The notes below the pieces were generated by a model, which worked only from the letters and a program-made list of their open reading frames with translations, was not told the DNA's origin and ran no database searches. The translations under genes were made by a program, and so were the position numbers. Positions 11,712 to 24,704 of a stretch of 64,000 nt of DNA are shown here, piece after piece. Numbering within the stretch: the stretch's first letter is position 1; each line of letters begins with the position of its first letter. The stretch covers positions 3,033,501 through 3,097,500 of the forward strand of contig NW_024104096.1 of NCBI RefSeq assembly GCF_003945595.2, given 5' to 3'. Origin of the DNA: Pipra filicauda. Taxonomy: Eukaryota; Chordata; Aves; Passeriformes; Pipridae.

Positions 11712-12690
11712 CAGAATCACAGAATGCTTCAGGTTGGAAGGGTCCAACCTTCCTGCTCCAGCCGGGCCACCTGAGAGCACATGGCACAGAATTGCATCCA
11801 AACAGTTCTTGAATATCTCCGGTGAGGAGACTCTACTCTCTGGTCAATCTGTTCCAGTGCATGGTCACCCACACAGTGAAGTTCTTCCTCATATTCAGGT
11901 GGAACTTCCTGTGCATCAATTTCTGCCTGTTTACTTTTTTCCTATTGATTGGCACTTACATCCTCCCTTCAAATACTATAGACATTGATGAGGTCCTCTC
12001 TCAGTCATCTCTTCTCAGGGCTGAAAAGTTCCAGCACTCTCAGCCTTTCCTCATAAGAGAGATGCTCCAGTCCCTTCATCATCCTTGTAGCCCTTGGCTG
12101 AACACACTTCAGGAGTTACAAGTTCTCTCTTGTGCTGAGGAGCCCGGAATTGGACACAACACTCCAGATGTGGCCTCACTAGGGCTCAGTAGAGAGACAG
12201 GATCATGTCCCTCGACCTGCTGGCAGTGCTCTTCCTAATGCACCCCAGGATACCATTGTCCTTCTTGGCCACAAGGACACACTGCTGGCTTGTTGGACCC
12301 CAGGACCTCAGGTCCTTCTCCACAGAGCTTCTTTCCAGCAGGTCACTCTCAACCTGTGCCAGTATCTGGAATTGTTCTTCCCCAGGTGCAGGACCCTGCA
12401 TTTGCCCTTGTTGAATTTCAGACAGTTCCTCTCTTCCCATCTCTCCAACCTGTCGAGGTCCTCCTGAAGGGCTGCACAGCTCTCTGGGGTATCAACCACC
12501 CCTCCCAGCTTTGTGTTGTCAGCAACTTGCTGAGGATGCATCTGCCCCTTCATCCAAGTCATTGATGAATAAGGTTAAATGATAATGACCCAGTATTGAA
12601 CCTTGAAGGACACCTCTAATGACAGGTCTCCAAGTAGACCCTGTGCCACTCATTATGTCCCTCTGGGATCTGCCATTCAGAGAGTAGATT
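11712..12690 (-). mobile_element. CR1 LINE, about 1 kb, 5'-truncated
   Basis: The left edge has the reverse-complemented tail (ACAGAATCACAGAATG) and 3' UTR. The rest encodes, on the minus strand, the second half of the CR1 reverse transcriptase and the ORF2 C-terminal region. Readable pieces are NGRSQRD and INDLDEGAD (frame 12519-12749), [18 protein letters not shown] (frame 12308-12562) and CVLVAKKDNGILGC (frame 12186-12440). The frame shifts several times between these pieces. The polymerase motif that is normally FADD reads VADN (12515-12526), so one of the two catalytic aspartates is lost. The right edge lies just beyond the NGR block, where similarity ends. The copy cannot make active enzyme. 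Confidence 0.92.
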
Positions 12691-15600
12691 TTAGATCTCT
12701 TGAAATGAAAAGCAACTGTATTCATTAAGAAACATTTATCTGCAAACACTTAGTGGCATACTCTCAATATTTAGACTATATCCACCAAAATTAATCTCCC
12801 TAGCAGAGGACGTCCAAGAAATACTTCATAAAAAGTGTGAATGCATGTTGGGAACTGTGAAATACATAGCTTTTCCTTCTTCCAACATAATTTCATAAAG
12901 AAGCATACCTGCTGCCCAGTCAGTTTCCACAATAAACTGCTTTTAATATACTCTTCTATTCTCACTGTGAAAGTATTGGAGACCTTTTAAATCCTTTGGC
13001 TGAGATACCAAGGCACTCCAAAATTTGCTGCCTAACAAAATAGAAAGACAAATTATCCATTCAGGCACTACCTAGAAAAAGTTTGTCAAATCTATCAAAC
13101 CTAAGAAGAAAACAGACTTGGTGGCTTATAGAAGAAGTTTTTTGTACTTCTGGAATCATGAACTAGCTCTGGGATATTTATTTTAAACCTGAACTTCCTC
13201 CCCATCCAGAACAGACTTCAGATCCTGTCAGGAAGGACAGAAACTGTGTCACTGTCCCATTATAGATTTAGATAGCCTTTGAAGGAGTTGTTTTGCCTTT
13301 CATCAGTGGATTCATGCCAATCCCCTTTTACATTAATACATCTTACAAAATATTCTAATATTCTAAAGCTTCAAGACCATGTATACCAATAACAACATGT
13401 TACTGGTAGATACAAATCTCAAAGAGATTCCAAGGTAGAAATTACGTAGGAAATCAGAAGAAACTGATTTTAACACTAATGTTGCACCTGCACTATGGCA
13501 TAGGTCTGCCTCATGGAGCACTCTGACCTGTCCTGATCAGAGGAGCTGATGGAGGTTCTTTTTCTTTTCCTCCTGGGACCCGTGAGGGACAATGTGTTGT
13601 TAGATGCACTGCAGTATTCAAGAAGTGTTGAATGCTTATACCCTGGACAGGACTAGGACAGTGTAGACAATCTTAGAAATTTCAGTTCAGTACACAGAAA
13701 GATCATTCCTTTAACGAAGGAGTTATGATTTTTCTTAGTATTTCTTTAATTCTCTTCCATTTCACAGTACTTTTTTCATTCTCTTTGGCTTTCTTTCAGA
13801 CCTGTATGCATTAATTTCCATGCAGCAAGCAGGCAGGCTATCTGAATGCTGCTCCTTTTTTTACTACGTTGCTTTCCATTGTCTTCATTGTTAACCTGTG
13901 TCAACCACTCGTCAGAACCTGCTTTGCTGGTTCTAATTTACCCCTTTTTTATTCTATTATTATAGTCATTATTTCTCAGCTATCCCACTGCACTTAAAAT
14001 AACTAATCAGCTGTGCTACTTTGCAATTAGATAAAATCTAACCTTTCTATATCATTCATGGACAGGAAAACAGCCTTATAGCAAGTTGACAACTTATTGC
14101 TTGTTTATTTCCCCTTGTTTGTCTGCACTTCTTTATCTTAGGGTAGTTTAAAATCCTTATTTTGCTATTTACAAATTATTTTGGTTTTGAAATTTTTTAC
14201 ATTTAGGTTCCTCTTCCTTTAAAGGGATTTTTTGTTTTAATACCATCAGAGTTTTTAAAGACAACTGGATTCTGATCTCAAATAATTATAGAGCTCTCCT
14301 GAAAAAAGTCAGTCGTTTCTCACAGGAAACATTTCTATTTATATGTATTACATGTATAACAGTCTAAACAAAAGTTAAAAATTGCTGTATTCTTTTCCTC
14401 TTTGAAGAAAAATCACATTAGGAAAAAAAGCATGCAATAAAGATTAAAAGTGAAAAAATTGCTATTACCTCATATTATGAAGTAAGCAAAAACTGCGGCT
14501 TGACTTTGGCCACTAGCATATCTGGACCCAATCTTATGAGTCTGTGAGCATCTCATTCATTCACCATTCTAACAGAACTGGGAAGAGCTCATTGTAGAAA
14601 CTCTGGGAACCCAGCTGAAAACCCCCAAAAACCACCACCCCCAATTTCAAGACACAATGACAAATCAATATATTTGCAAAGTGGTCATATTCCATAGGTG
14701 ACAAACCTTGACTTACAAGATTCACGTCTGAACTTTGGACTAAGAATTTGCCCACAATTCCTCTCAATCAGCATTAAATCTCTTTGTACAGAGTTATTTC
14801 AATCAATTTTTGCATGGAGCTAAATTACATTTAAAAAATCCATGTTTCCATATAACTTCTTACCACTGTAGGGGAAAAAAAAAAAGACATTTAGATCAAA
14901 TTGTGGTTTTCAAATGAAAAATCAGGAAAACAGCATAATGTATGTTGTACATGAACTGCTGGTCATTGTCTTTATTAATAGAGTGCAAAAGATATTCAAA
15001 GAAACTATTGACTGTATATGTCTGCACCTATTTTTTTAAAAGTTGAATTTGGTTATTGTATGAATTTTAAATGACCATCTTTTTGTGGTACAAGCTGTAA
15101 GCACATTGTGTTGGAGAGCTCATTTCACACATATGCCTCAGATTATAGCCACCAATTGATCTTCAGAGAAATTTTGTTCTGCAGGCACTAGTCTGCCAAA
15201 GCCCTTTGTTTTCTGATGTAGCACAAGAGAAGCTGCTTCTGAGAGGATGGAAAAGAAAGTAAGAAGAATATGTCTTGGCTTAGGTTAATCAAAACTCTTT
15301 CTCTTCATCTCTGACAGAAAATCATCTGAATGAAACATGGTTTTGAAAGGTGGACAAATGTATTTTGAATGTTAGAGGCTTGCTGCCTGTAGTAAAAGCA
15401 CAGTCTTCTGTAAAGAATCCTATGCATAGAAAGCAGACTCATTTTTAAACTTGTCTCTCTATTCTATCCATTCTTTTGAATAAAAATGAAAATGTAGAAC
15501 CATAGCCTAAAAATTTTTTGGCCTTTGCTGGCTAATTTCCAAATTCTTTTCAAATATATATATAAAAAAAAACCAGGAAAATTTCAAACCTTGTAGAGAA

Positions 15601-18600
15601 TTACTTATTTTTGTTATCAAGAGATCAATAAATATTATTACTACAACATGACATCTGTTTTAAATAAAATTGCCATGAACATAATTGTGAAGAAAGAAAA
15701 GAATACCATTGCTGTAGTTGCAATTTCTTCGTGCTATTAAAATACACATTTCTAGACAATATTTTGGTAAGTGAACATTATGGAAAACCATATCTCTGTT
15801 GAAGGATGGATGTTTTTATAACAGCAATTATTTCCTTCTGTATTCCCTTCATTTCACACCTTTCCCCATGAAGTTCATAACAAGCATATTTGTAAATGAT
15901 AAACAGTTAAATTGTTGTGTTTCTGTCAAATCAAAATAAATAACATAATGTTAGAATGATCCAAATCACATATGTAAGGACACAGTCAAGAACACTAAGA
16001 AAGATGCCTTTTCTTTCCTGGTCTGCAGAAGATCCCATGCACCAATTTTTTCTCACCTGTCTCACAGAATGAATTACAAGTACAAAGACAGTGACATGTG
16101 GAAGTAGAAGGAGAGGTTGGAACTATAAATAAGCACACATATAGTAATTTTAGCTAAGGAAAGACAATTTGTATTCTCAAAAGCCATTTATCAAGAGAAA
16201 GAACAGTTGACCTGCAGTTCCTGTTTCGGTTTCATCTGTTGCCATCAGCTGTTCCTGGGGTAGGCTAAAGAAGTGCATCAGGTCAAAGCAGACAGGAGGT
16301 ACAAAATTTGATTTGCTCAGGTTGCCTTTTTCTTTTCTTTTTTTTTTTTTCAATAATAAAAATACAAGATATTTTTTAAACACTCAGACAACTGCTTATT
16401 TTAAAAGCTGACTAAAGATTCACCAAGAACTTAAATAAAAGGTGATGAAAACATAAATATGCTTAAGAGACAAAATATGTACTCATTATTGAAATGCCTT
16501 GCTTAACCTTCTGTATCACGCAGTCTTATTTATACACCTTCTTGACAAGAACAGCATGTGGCAACCGAAATTTACATGATTTTTTATTGTGTGTCCCAAA
16601 GGAATACTTGGGTAAAGATCAGCATTGGCTATTATGGAAAGTGTTATATGTTACCTTGGGCTTAATATTGCTAGCAACTCAGTTGGAGGTTGTGTCAGAT
16701 TTACAACACAGGATCTGGCTAATGCTGACAGTATCACAACCTCTTTCAAAACTCTTGAGGCAACTGTCTTAGGTGTCAAAATTGTTATATTTTGATGTGA
16801 GGGGAGGAGGGGGATTCTGTTTTCTATTACCCTAAATTTACCTCCAGGAGGGTACCAAGCTTATTTTTGTCCCTTCTATAGACTGTTATCACTTTCTGCC
16901 TTTTCCAGGCTTTTTAAATTTACATCTGGAAATGATCTGCCATAGTTGAATTGCATTTTATTTATACCTTGAAAGCAGCAAAATTTGCATGTGTGTTTGA
17001 CTTAGATCACAGCGTTGATGTTCAGAACTTATATCATGCAGGTGAGTATGCTTCTAAATGCTCAATATGAAGTATTTCTTTCTCAAGGTAACAAAAGTGT
17101 GGCTGAGACAGACAGGTTTAACCAGTTTACCTTAGTGTCGCAAATTGACACTGAATTAAGAGCTCAACACATCTTCCCTGGTTGTACTCGTTGGCCCAGG
17201 TCACTATATCTACGAATTTGGGGAATCAATCATAAATATTTCTTCCTATTGAGCTATTCCTGCTGAACAACTCTACCCAAGGGTAGATGTTCTATATAAG
17301 CGTGTTGGAAATATCTTGCATATTGGTATATTTTTGAGAGTCTTCCATCTTTTCCTTATCTGCTATTCTTACAGTTTAGGTTCACTTTACCTTTGAGTTT
17401 CTCACCTACATTTTGTTTTAATTCATGTCCAAATGGTTCACAAGCCTGTGTTTTCTTTCATGCAATGTAGAAACAGATGGAGCAGCTACCCTTTGGTATC
17501 TATTATGTGCTGAGGTTGCCTTTAGATGTAGGCTCATCATGCAGCAAGGGTATGCATCCAGTCTCAGCCACTCTGAATTACACAGGTTCTCCTGTGGACC
17601 TCATTACAATTGCTGACCTTTTAGGTATATATTCCTCCAGTAACAGACCTTTAGCCTTTAACTGTTCTGGCACTATCTCATTAATTTCTACCTCTATGCC
17701 ATCTCTCAGGCAACAGGAACTTTCACTCAACAACCTTACTCAGGAAGCTTACTAAAGTAGGATACATGCAGTCCTCTCTTAGGGAGTTGCCACACACCGA
17801 TTAGAGAAGATTTTTCATTTCTGTTTTGAGTTTTCATACTTTTTTGTCATATTTTTTGGCTGCATATTACAAGACCTAACTACTTTTGGCATTTTTTATC
17901 TACTTCAATCCTTATAAATTATTTTAAGTCTTAGTAAAATGTGAACTGAGCACAGTCTGCACATAAGCTATAAAGATGCTAATTTGGGTATTCTTCCTTC
18001 ACATTCCAACATATTTAACCGGAATTTGTTGTATTACAAGTATGCTTTCTGGATCTATTTTTGCTACATTTCCTTCTTAATACTGACTGCCTTGCTATTA
18101 TCTAAATGTGTATTATGCAGATTTAAAAGAAATGGCGTAATGTGTGTCATCCAAGGCCATCTATAGCTCACAATTCATTATCAATGTTCTCCCTTTGCAC
18201 TCAATATTAATTATATGTCTTCTGAGTGTCTTACCCAAACGGTAATTTCTTCTTGCTTAATTTTTTATTTACTTTAATTGTAATAAATTTTTTCTGCAAT
18301 TTAAAGTGAAAGGTCCATAAAGTAGCAAATAATTTAAGTGGACAATTAAATAGAATACAAAATAATTGTATGCTGAAGAATCATATGGGAATTTTTCACA
18401 ACTGAGGATTCAGCTATGTTTAATTTAAGATTTATGATCTCCTTCACAAAAAAAAATGCAGTTGATACAAATGAAAAATCAAAAGGCTTTATCAAACTCA
18501 AGTAATTTATGTAAGTAACAAATGAGTCTAAGAATGCACTGCAACACAAAGACTGAAGTTCCAAAGTTACATGTTTCATAGGGGTATCTGCGTTTCCCCA

Positions 18601-21600
18601 TCGAAATGCATCAGGATTCTGCATAGGCTACACTGACATAAAGACTTCGTATGGTGTTATGGACACAAAAATTTCTCACATATTTCCATCTATCATTACA
18701 TCACAAGGAAGTTCAGATGTGAATTAGCGAGTGGAAACACATTTCCTGATTTCTAATGGTGTCCTCTGTCATGATGTGTGTTGCCAGAACAAGACAGAGT
18801 CTGGCTTTACTTAAGAAATCAGTGTACCTGAATCATTTCCACCTTGGTTGCTCATGGGAAAAGTCAGCCTCTCTTTTGGTTATATCTCCTCATGGCTTAT
18901 CTGTGCCTAGTTTGTGCTTTCACAAACTCATCTTAGAGGTAGGCCAGAGCTAGAAAGATACCTGGTAGGTGACTGTAATGTGTCAGACCTGATTAGAATC
19001 ATAAATGGACTGAAGTTGGGGTTACTGCAATAATAAGAACCTACACATCCATGTTGTCTTTGCAAGGAGCCTTCTCACTTTCCCTTAGTTTTCTTGTAGT
19101 TTTTTTCATGTCGTTTGGTGCTTTGTTTTTATTTTGGTTTTTTTTTTTTTTACCTTACTCTGTCTCTAAAAAGAGTTTTCACTTAAGTTTTTGAAAGTCT
19201 TCAGTAAAGATATCAGGTGTGATAGCTAGCATATTTTAATATATGATAACCAAAATAAGCCATTTGGAAATGACAATGCTCCTAAACATGAAGAAAATAT
19301 ATGAATATATAAAATAAAACTTGCGGAAACAGGAGGGGTTTGAAGAATTTTTTGATGCAAAATGGCAACTGCAGTAGTTTTATTAAGAAAAAAACAGAAA
19401 GACTCTAAGTAATATCATATTCTCATTTGGCTTGATGTCTCAGCTGTTGTTATATGGCATAATTTCAGCAAAATCAATGAAGCTGGGCTAATCTGCATCC
19501 TTTCAGTTGAATGGAACTATACCAGTTCACACCAGCTGGGAGATCAGGCTGCTCCAGCAATGGCTTGTCCTTGGTTTTAGTCATTTACAGTCAGCAAATC
19601 TACTTCAAGTTATGGTCATTCCAAGAAGGATGTTAATTCATTTATGAAAAGAAGGCCAGAACTGTTTTATATGGAGAGATGTATGGAAATGCTTTGTGGT
19701 AGATATCTTTTACAAAAGGATTTGCATGCATAATTGAAAAGTAGGGATGTTAGCATGATGAAAATATCTGGAGGTAAAGAACACATAGAAAAAGTGGAGT
19801 AATGTGAAATGACAGCGAAAATATGGATGAAAGTGGCCAACTGAGTATCTGCCAACAAACACTGATAATTCATTTTACAGTTTTAGGATTTCTGGGAAGC
19901 AAATGCTGTTCAGTAGATATGTTCACAAATGGATCGAAATTACTCTTCAGTAAAGAGAATGTAGGGAAAATGTCAGAAGATGCCATAGTAATGCATTGTC
20001 TTTCAGCATGAACTTTCATTTTTGATTATTCATTAAAAATTCTTTATGTTGTAGAAAAGCCTATCATTTGACAGGATCATTAGATTTAATTAATTAGGAT
20101 TTGCACATGCCTATTTAGTATTTCAGCTGTTCTGGTGCTTTGATTGTTTTTTCAACAGCACTGGGAATCCAATCTATCTCCTGGCTTGGCAAGGCCTTTC
20201 AATGTAGCTCTCAGCAGGCGAAGTCACTGGGCATGTTTTCATAAAAGTTACTCCTATTATTGGGCCTTAGACCTCCCCCAGGGAAGCATTCACAGCATAA
20301 TTAGTTACTGAAACAAGAAGTCTTTTCAATTGCTTGCAGAACAACTTCAGTCTGGTGACTGATAGGAATATGAGAATTCAGGGAAAGCTAACAATAGTAA
20401 ATGCCTTTAATTAGGGGGAAAAATACCAGAGAAGGCATTGAGCCATGCCTTCACTTACTCTGCTCTAAAACATGCCCTAAATTTTGTTTGCATAATTTTT
20501 TTCATTTGGTTTAGACTAGATATATGTTTAAATAAGGTCCATATTTAAATCCAATAACAAAAAGAAATCCTTTCTCTTTAGCATCCAGGCTATTGTGGTC
20601 TGATTTTAAGCTATATAAATGCACAGTTTTCTGCATATCTGTTCACCTTTGTTCATGTCTAAGCATTCATAAGCAACATCTCTGAAAATAATCTATTGCA
20701 AGTACTGGTTTATACATATACAACTACTCTCTGTTTACAAATAGAGTTGTTTACACAATAAATGAAAAATTTTAATTAGAATACTATCCTCCCAATTATT
20801 TCATGATTAGGTATAAAATTTGAACCTTTGAATTTCATGTCAAGGATGCAATTAACTGCAAAGTATTATTCCACTAGTTTTGATTGTACATTGGAGAAAA
20901 GCTTGGCTGAAATGTATTTTCTATTTTTTATATTGGTTTGTTTGATTGCTAGGAGTTACAAAAACGTAACTCCTACATCTCTTCTTGAGAGACAAAACAC
21001 CCAAGGCTTCTTACAAATGGAACAATAGGACTTCAAGGATAGTGAAATATTTAGTTACTGTTTATTGTGAGAACTGTTACAGACTTTGAAGAACAGTTAT
21101 TTGTTTTATAGCAACAAGCACCCTAGAGCTAACAGCGTTGCTTCTCTTCTTTTTTCCTTTTGAAATAACAGGCAAATATTAGCAGAGAATATGTGCATAG
21201 AAATTCCAGCAAATATGAGCAAGCTGCCTAACCAGAGATGGATTTTGATATCAACTGCTGGACTTTGCCCTTGTGTTGCAAAGTCATGCCAGGACTCAAA
21301 CTGGGTTTTCATCACCATACTATTTGCTCAGACAAGCATGGTCCTGGATTAGAGAGCAGGAGTGCATGCACCATGCACCATCTTCCATGGATGCTTTGGG
21401 AAAAAGGCTGGAGAGGAAGTCCTGGGACCTTGCCAGCTGCCCTAGCCATTGGGTGAGAAACACACTGTCATTCACAACTGATTTACATGAGTCTTTTTCT
21501 TCTCTGTAAGCCGGACAATGAGAAAGAAAGTTAGAGTGTTGCCACCCTAGGTAAACCTTTTCTTTCTAACTGCTTCCTAACACAGTGATGCAACTCACTT

Positions 21601-22777
21601 ACTCCTTTCTAATATACTTACTCAGAAATTGAGTGTTTCTGCTCATAAAGAGTTTAACTGGCTTCTGAGAGAGAATGATCACAACAGAAAGTGCTATAAG
21701 TGGTATACACAGGTCTTCAATTTTCTGTAGCTAACTCTGCCTTCATTTTTGTACATCAGAACTGCCTTTAAATATGATAAGCTATAAAACACCCAAAATA
21801 CATTGTGACAAAACGCATTTTTATTGTGATCTGTAAGTGACTGTATTCTAGAGCATTAGACATGTTTTGTTAAATATTATTTGGTGTAAAAAAACGTTTT
21901 TTACATCACATTTTTGACTTCCACTTGCAAAAGGGTTATTGTATGCAGGAAAACATGGAGAAAGCTTTCCGCTTCTGAAGCTGAGCTTTACTCCCTGCCA
22001 TAGCATCCTGGCTGTCCATAGGATAGACCAGGTGGCATAAAGACCTTTTGGCAGGAGCAATGGGCTTGTCAAGCCCTTAGGATTCTATCCCTGTCTTTAG
22101 TCATTCTTCTGTTAATAAATATCAAAGATACAGGTCAAGGTTCTCTTCTTGCCCTGTGTCTGATCACATCAAACAAAATTCAATTAATTATGACCTGAGA
22201 AACTGTTTTAGGGTATCAGACCTCAGGATAGAATTTTGCTACCTACACCTCCTTCTCTTTAGTGAAATATGCCAAGCTAACATTTGGCCAGAGAGGCCAG
22301 TACAAAGCAGCTTTGAGCAGCTGATGTCAAAGCAATAGCAGAAATTGGCTGAATCTCACATTAATGTGGTTTCGGACTTTGAACCACATCAAAGGAAAAA
22401 TGCTAATTCTCTAAGAGAAGGCAGGATATTTAGGTGCTTTGTTGGTGCTGTTTTCAAATAAGGTAGTTTAATGAAAGTAGACAGAAGGAAAATTGGCTTA
22501 TGATTATGTCTTTGGAAAGGGATGAATAAAAGGTTTTGCACCAAAATATCTGCCCTAAAGATGCAACAGTGTATCTGAATACCACAAACCAGAAGATTGA
22601 AATTCTAAACTGAATCTGTTTGCACTGAAAACAAATATAGTATTTTCCCTCCCTAGCAGGGAAAAAAAGTTATTTTAATATGAACCATAACTGTGTAAAT
22701 TCAGCTTTTAACTTAGAAAAGAAAAAGAAAATGGGGAGGGGATCACACGAAATAATACATGACATTAATTAATACAT
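12691..22777. other. Ten kilobases of mostly unique AT-rich DNA
   Basis: No gene, RNA gene or known repeat family is recognised. Short homopolymer runs occur (T-rich near 16328-16352 and 19138-19152). At 21886-21906 two 9-base arms, TGTAAAAAA and TTTTTTACA, flank ACG and can pair. The part at about 20045-20420 has the look of conserved regulatory DNA and is reported as a finding. The freedom from CR1 over 10 kb contrasts with the density on either side. Confidence 0.5.
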
Positions 22778-22862
22778 GAGGTTCGGAGAGGTTCGGAGAG
22801 GAGAGGTTCGGAGAGGTTCGAGAGGTTTGGAGAGGTTCGGAGAGGTTCGGAGGGGAGAGGCT
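22778..22862 (+). repeat. Minisatellite of the 10-mer GAGGTTCGGA
   Basis: Seven units of GAGGTTCGGA or close variants stand in tandem, interrupted by one 5-base GAGGA-type insert after the second unit. One unit reads GAGGTTTGGA (CpG to TpG change) and one lacks a base. The strand is purine-rich and nearly every unit carries a CpG, which is rare in the surroundings. A GGGGAGAGG block closes the array. Confidence 0.92.
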
Positions 22863-24704
22863 CAGTGTCTTCTAGCAGAATGCTTATAAGTATATCTTTT
22901 CTACATGTCCGTAGATAAAAATTTAAAAATAAAAATTAAAAACTCCCAGCTCTATTCTGGAAAAGTTTTAAATTCACCTGATATATACTTAAGGAACAGG
23001 ACCAATGTAACTCCACCAGAAAAATAAAAGAGAACCTAGAAAAGAAAGAATAAGAGTTGGCCCTAAGCTCTCACTGCAAATGAATGGGTCAAGTGTGTGG
23101 AGCAGCACAAGAGCATCCATTGGTGGGGATTCCTGACAGATTAGTCTGTGCTTCCAGGACCCTCCAGGAGCCGTCTTTCCCACTGACCAGATAATCAGAG
23201 TGGCAGGTGACAGCCCACTAGGATTCCAGATCTTTATCTGCTGCCTACTGTTCAGTAAAAGCTGATGAACCTAAGGTAATTTATTTTTAGCAAAACATTT
23301 AGTGTTTCAGGATTTAGCATCTTTTAATGAAACAATTTTTGCTAGAAAATTTACAACCGGCTGCAAGTTGCTCTTCAACTCTTTCAATCTGAAAGCACTA
23401 TACAATCTGAATTGAAGTTAATGCGATTCAAAGTTACCAGACTGCATCTATCACTTTCATTGCTAATTACTTATATTGGCTAACATACACCAGAAAATAC
23501 ATTCTTTTAGCACAGATAAGCAGTGAAGACTGAAATCCATCCCTCTGCAAGCACACTTTACTATAAACTTGATTTTTCTCTTTCTACCATTCAAAGTACA
23601 ATAATTTTACTGTCACAAAAGAAAATACACTTTCTTGGAAGTTTCTGCAGATATATTTTACAATTAACAAAAAAGGGATTACCTCTATTTATGCACATTG
23701 AAATAAAATATGTTAGAAGTTTTTGAAACTCTTAATAGTAGACTAATGATGCAGTATTTTTTAACCTGAATAGAATACTGACACATGGAGTAAAAAAACC
23801 ATTTCTGGAAGAGACAAACCTTTCATGTTATGCGAAGTCTCAGAAATAACTCCATAAACTAAGTGAACTTATGTTCCTGTATGAATAGAAACCCCTCAAA
23901 GATTTAAATTCAGTGAATCTTAAAAATGTGGTTCCATTTCTTAATTATGCCACGATGATTTTCACAGATAAATACCTAAAATTCCTGTTACAAACATTGA
24001 AGGTGGTGCTTTGTTACACCTTCCCTGCAGCAGTCAATAAAAATTAACGCAGACCAAGCAGTGCAGATCTTGACTGCTTAGCTTCAGCTGCCGATGGAGA
24101 GTACACGTGATTTAACAGGCTGGACATGGGGACCAGACAACACTTGTTTCTTTCTTCTGACACACTGTAAAGGCACTGACCTCAGTCGGAAAGGCAGGGC
24201 AGAATTTCAGGATTCGTAGCATCTTAAACTGCTGCAATAATATGTGATGGTATTTTTCTGTCACAGCCAGAAGCTTGGTTTCACTTTCGCAATAGCTTGG
24301 GTGTACAACAATGCCAACGTATTGAGCCTAAAGCTGTCCACCCTCGTGACTGGCACAGAGCAGTAATCACATCTTTTTTCCCCATCTTGGGACCGAAGAA
24401 CTAACTTTTTGTTTTACTGAAAGAGCTTATAAATTTGTAAAAATTAGTATGTCTGAGCAGAACAATATACTCATCATTTAAATTTTGTTTTATTCTGTTT
24501 TTAAGATAAGCTATCCATTTATGAAAATTTATTTGCCTCTGGATCCCTAGTTTCCATCAACAAACCTCACCCATCTCTCCTTATGATTTCTCATCAATTC
24601 TCTTTGAGGTCAAATGGTTTGGGTGAGCTTCTTATTTTGGAACTAGCTGTTCTCAGATCATTCCTCTGAATTTGTTATTTCTTATTTTGTTCCACTGAGT
24701 CAAA
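22863..24704. other. Unique stretch including a CpG-retaining block
   Basis: No gene or repeat family is recognised. Between about 23995 and 24400 CpG dinucleotides are more frequent than elsewhere, and a CACGTG E-box palindrome lies at 24104-24109. Its role is unknown. Confidence 0.45.

Noticed and set aside
11822..12238. Plus-strand 138-codon frame
   Set aside because: It is antisense to a CR1 copy whose own coding strand is minus.
16494..17755. Several frames of 60-90 codons close together as a possible multi-exon gene
   Set aside because: They overlap in different frames, show no shared domain and have no convincing splice sites between them.
22778..22862. Tandem array as a CRISPR array
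   Set aside because: Units are 10 bases with no spacers and lie in vertebrate-type DNA; this is a minisatellite.
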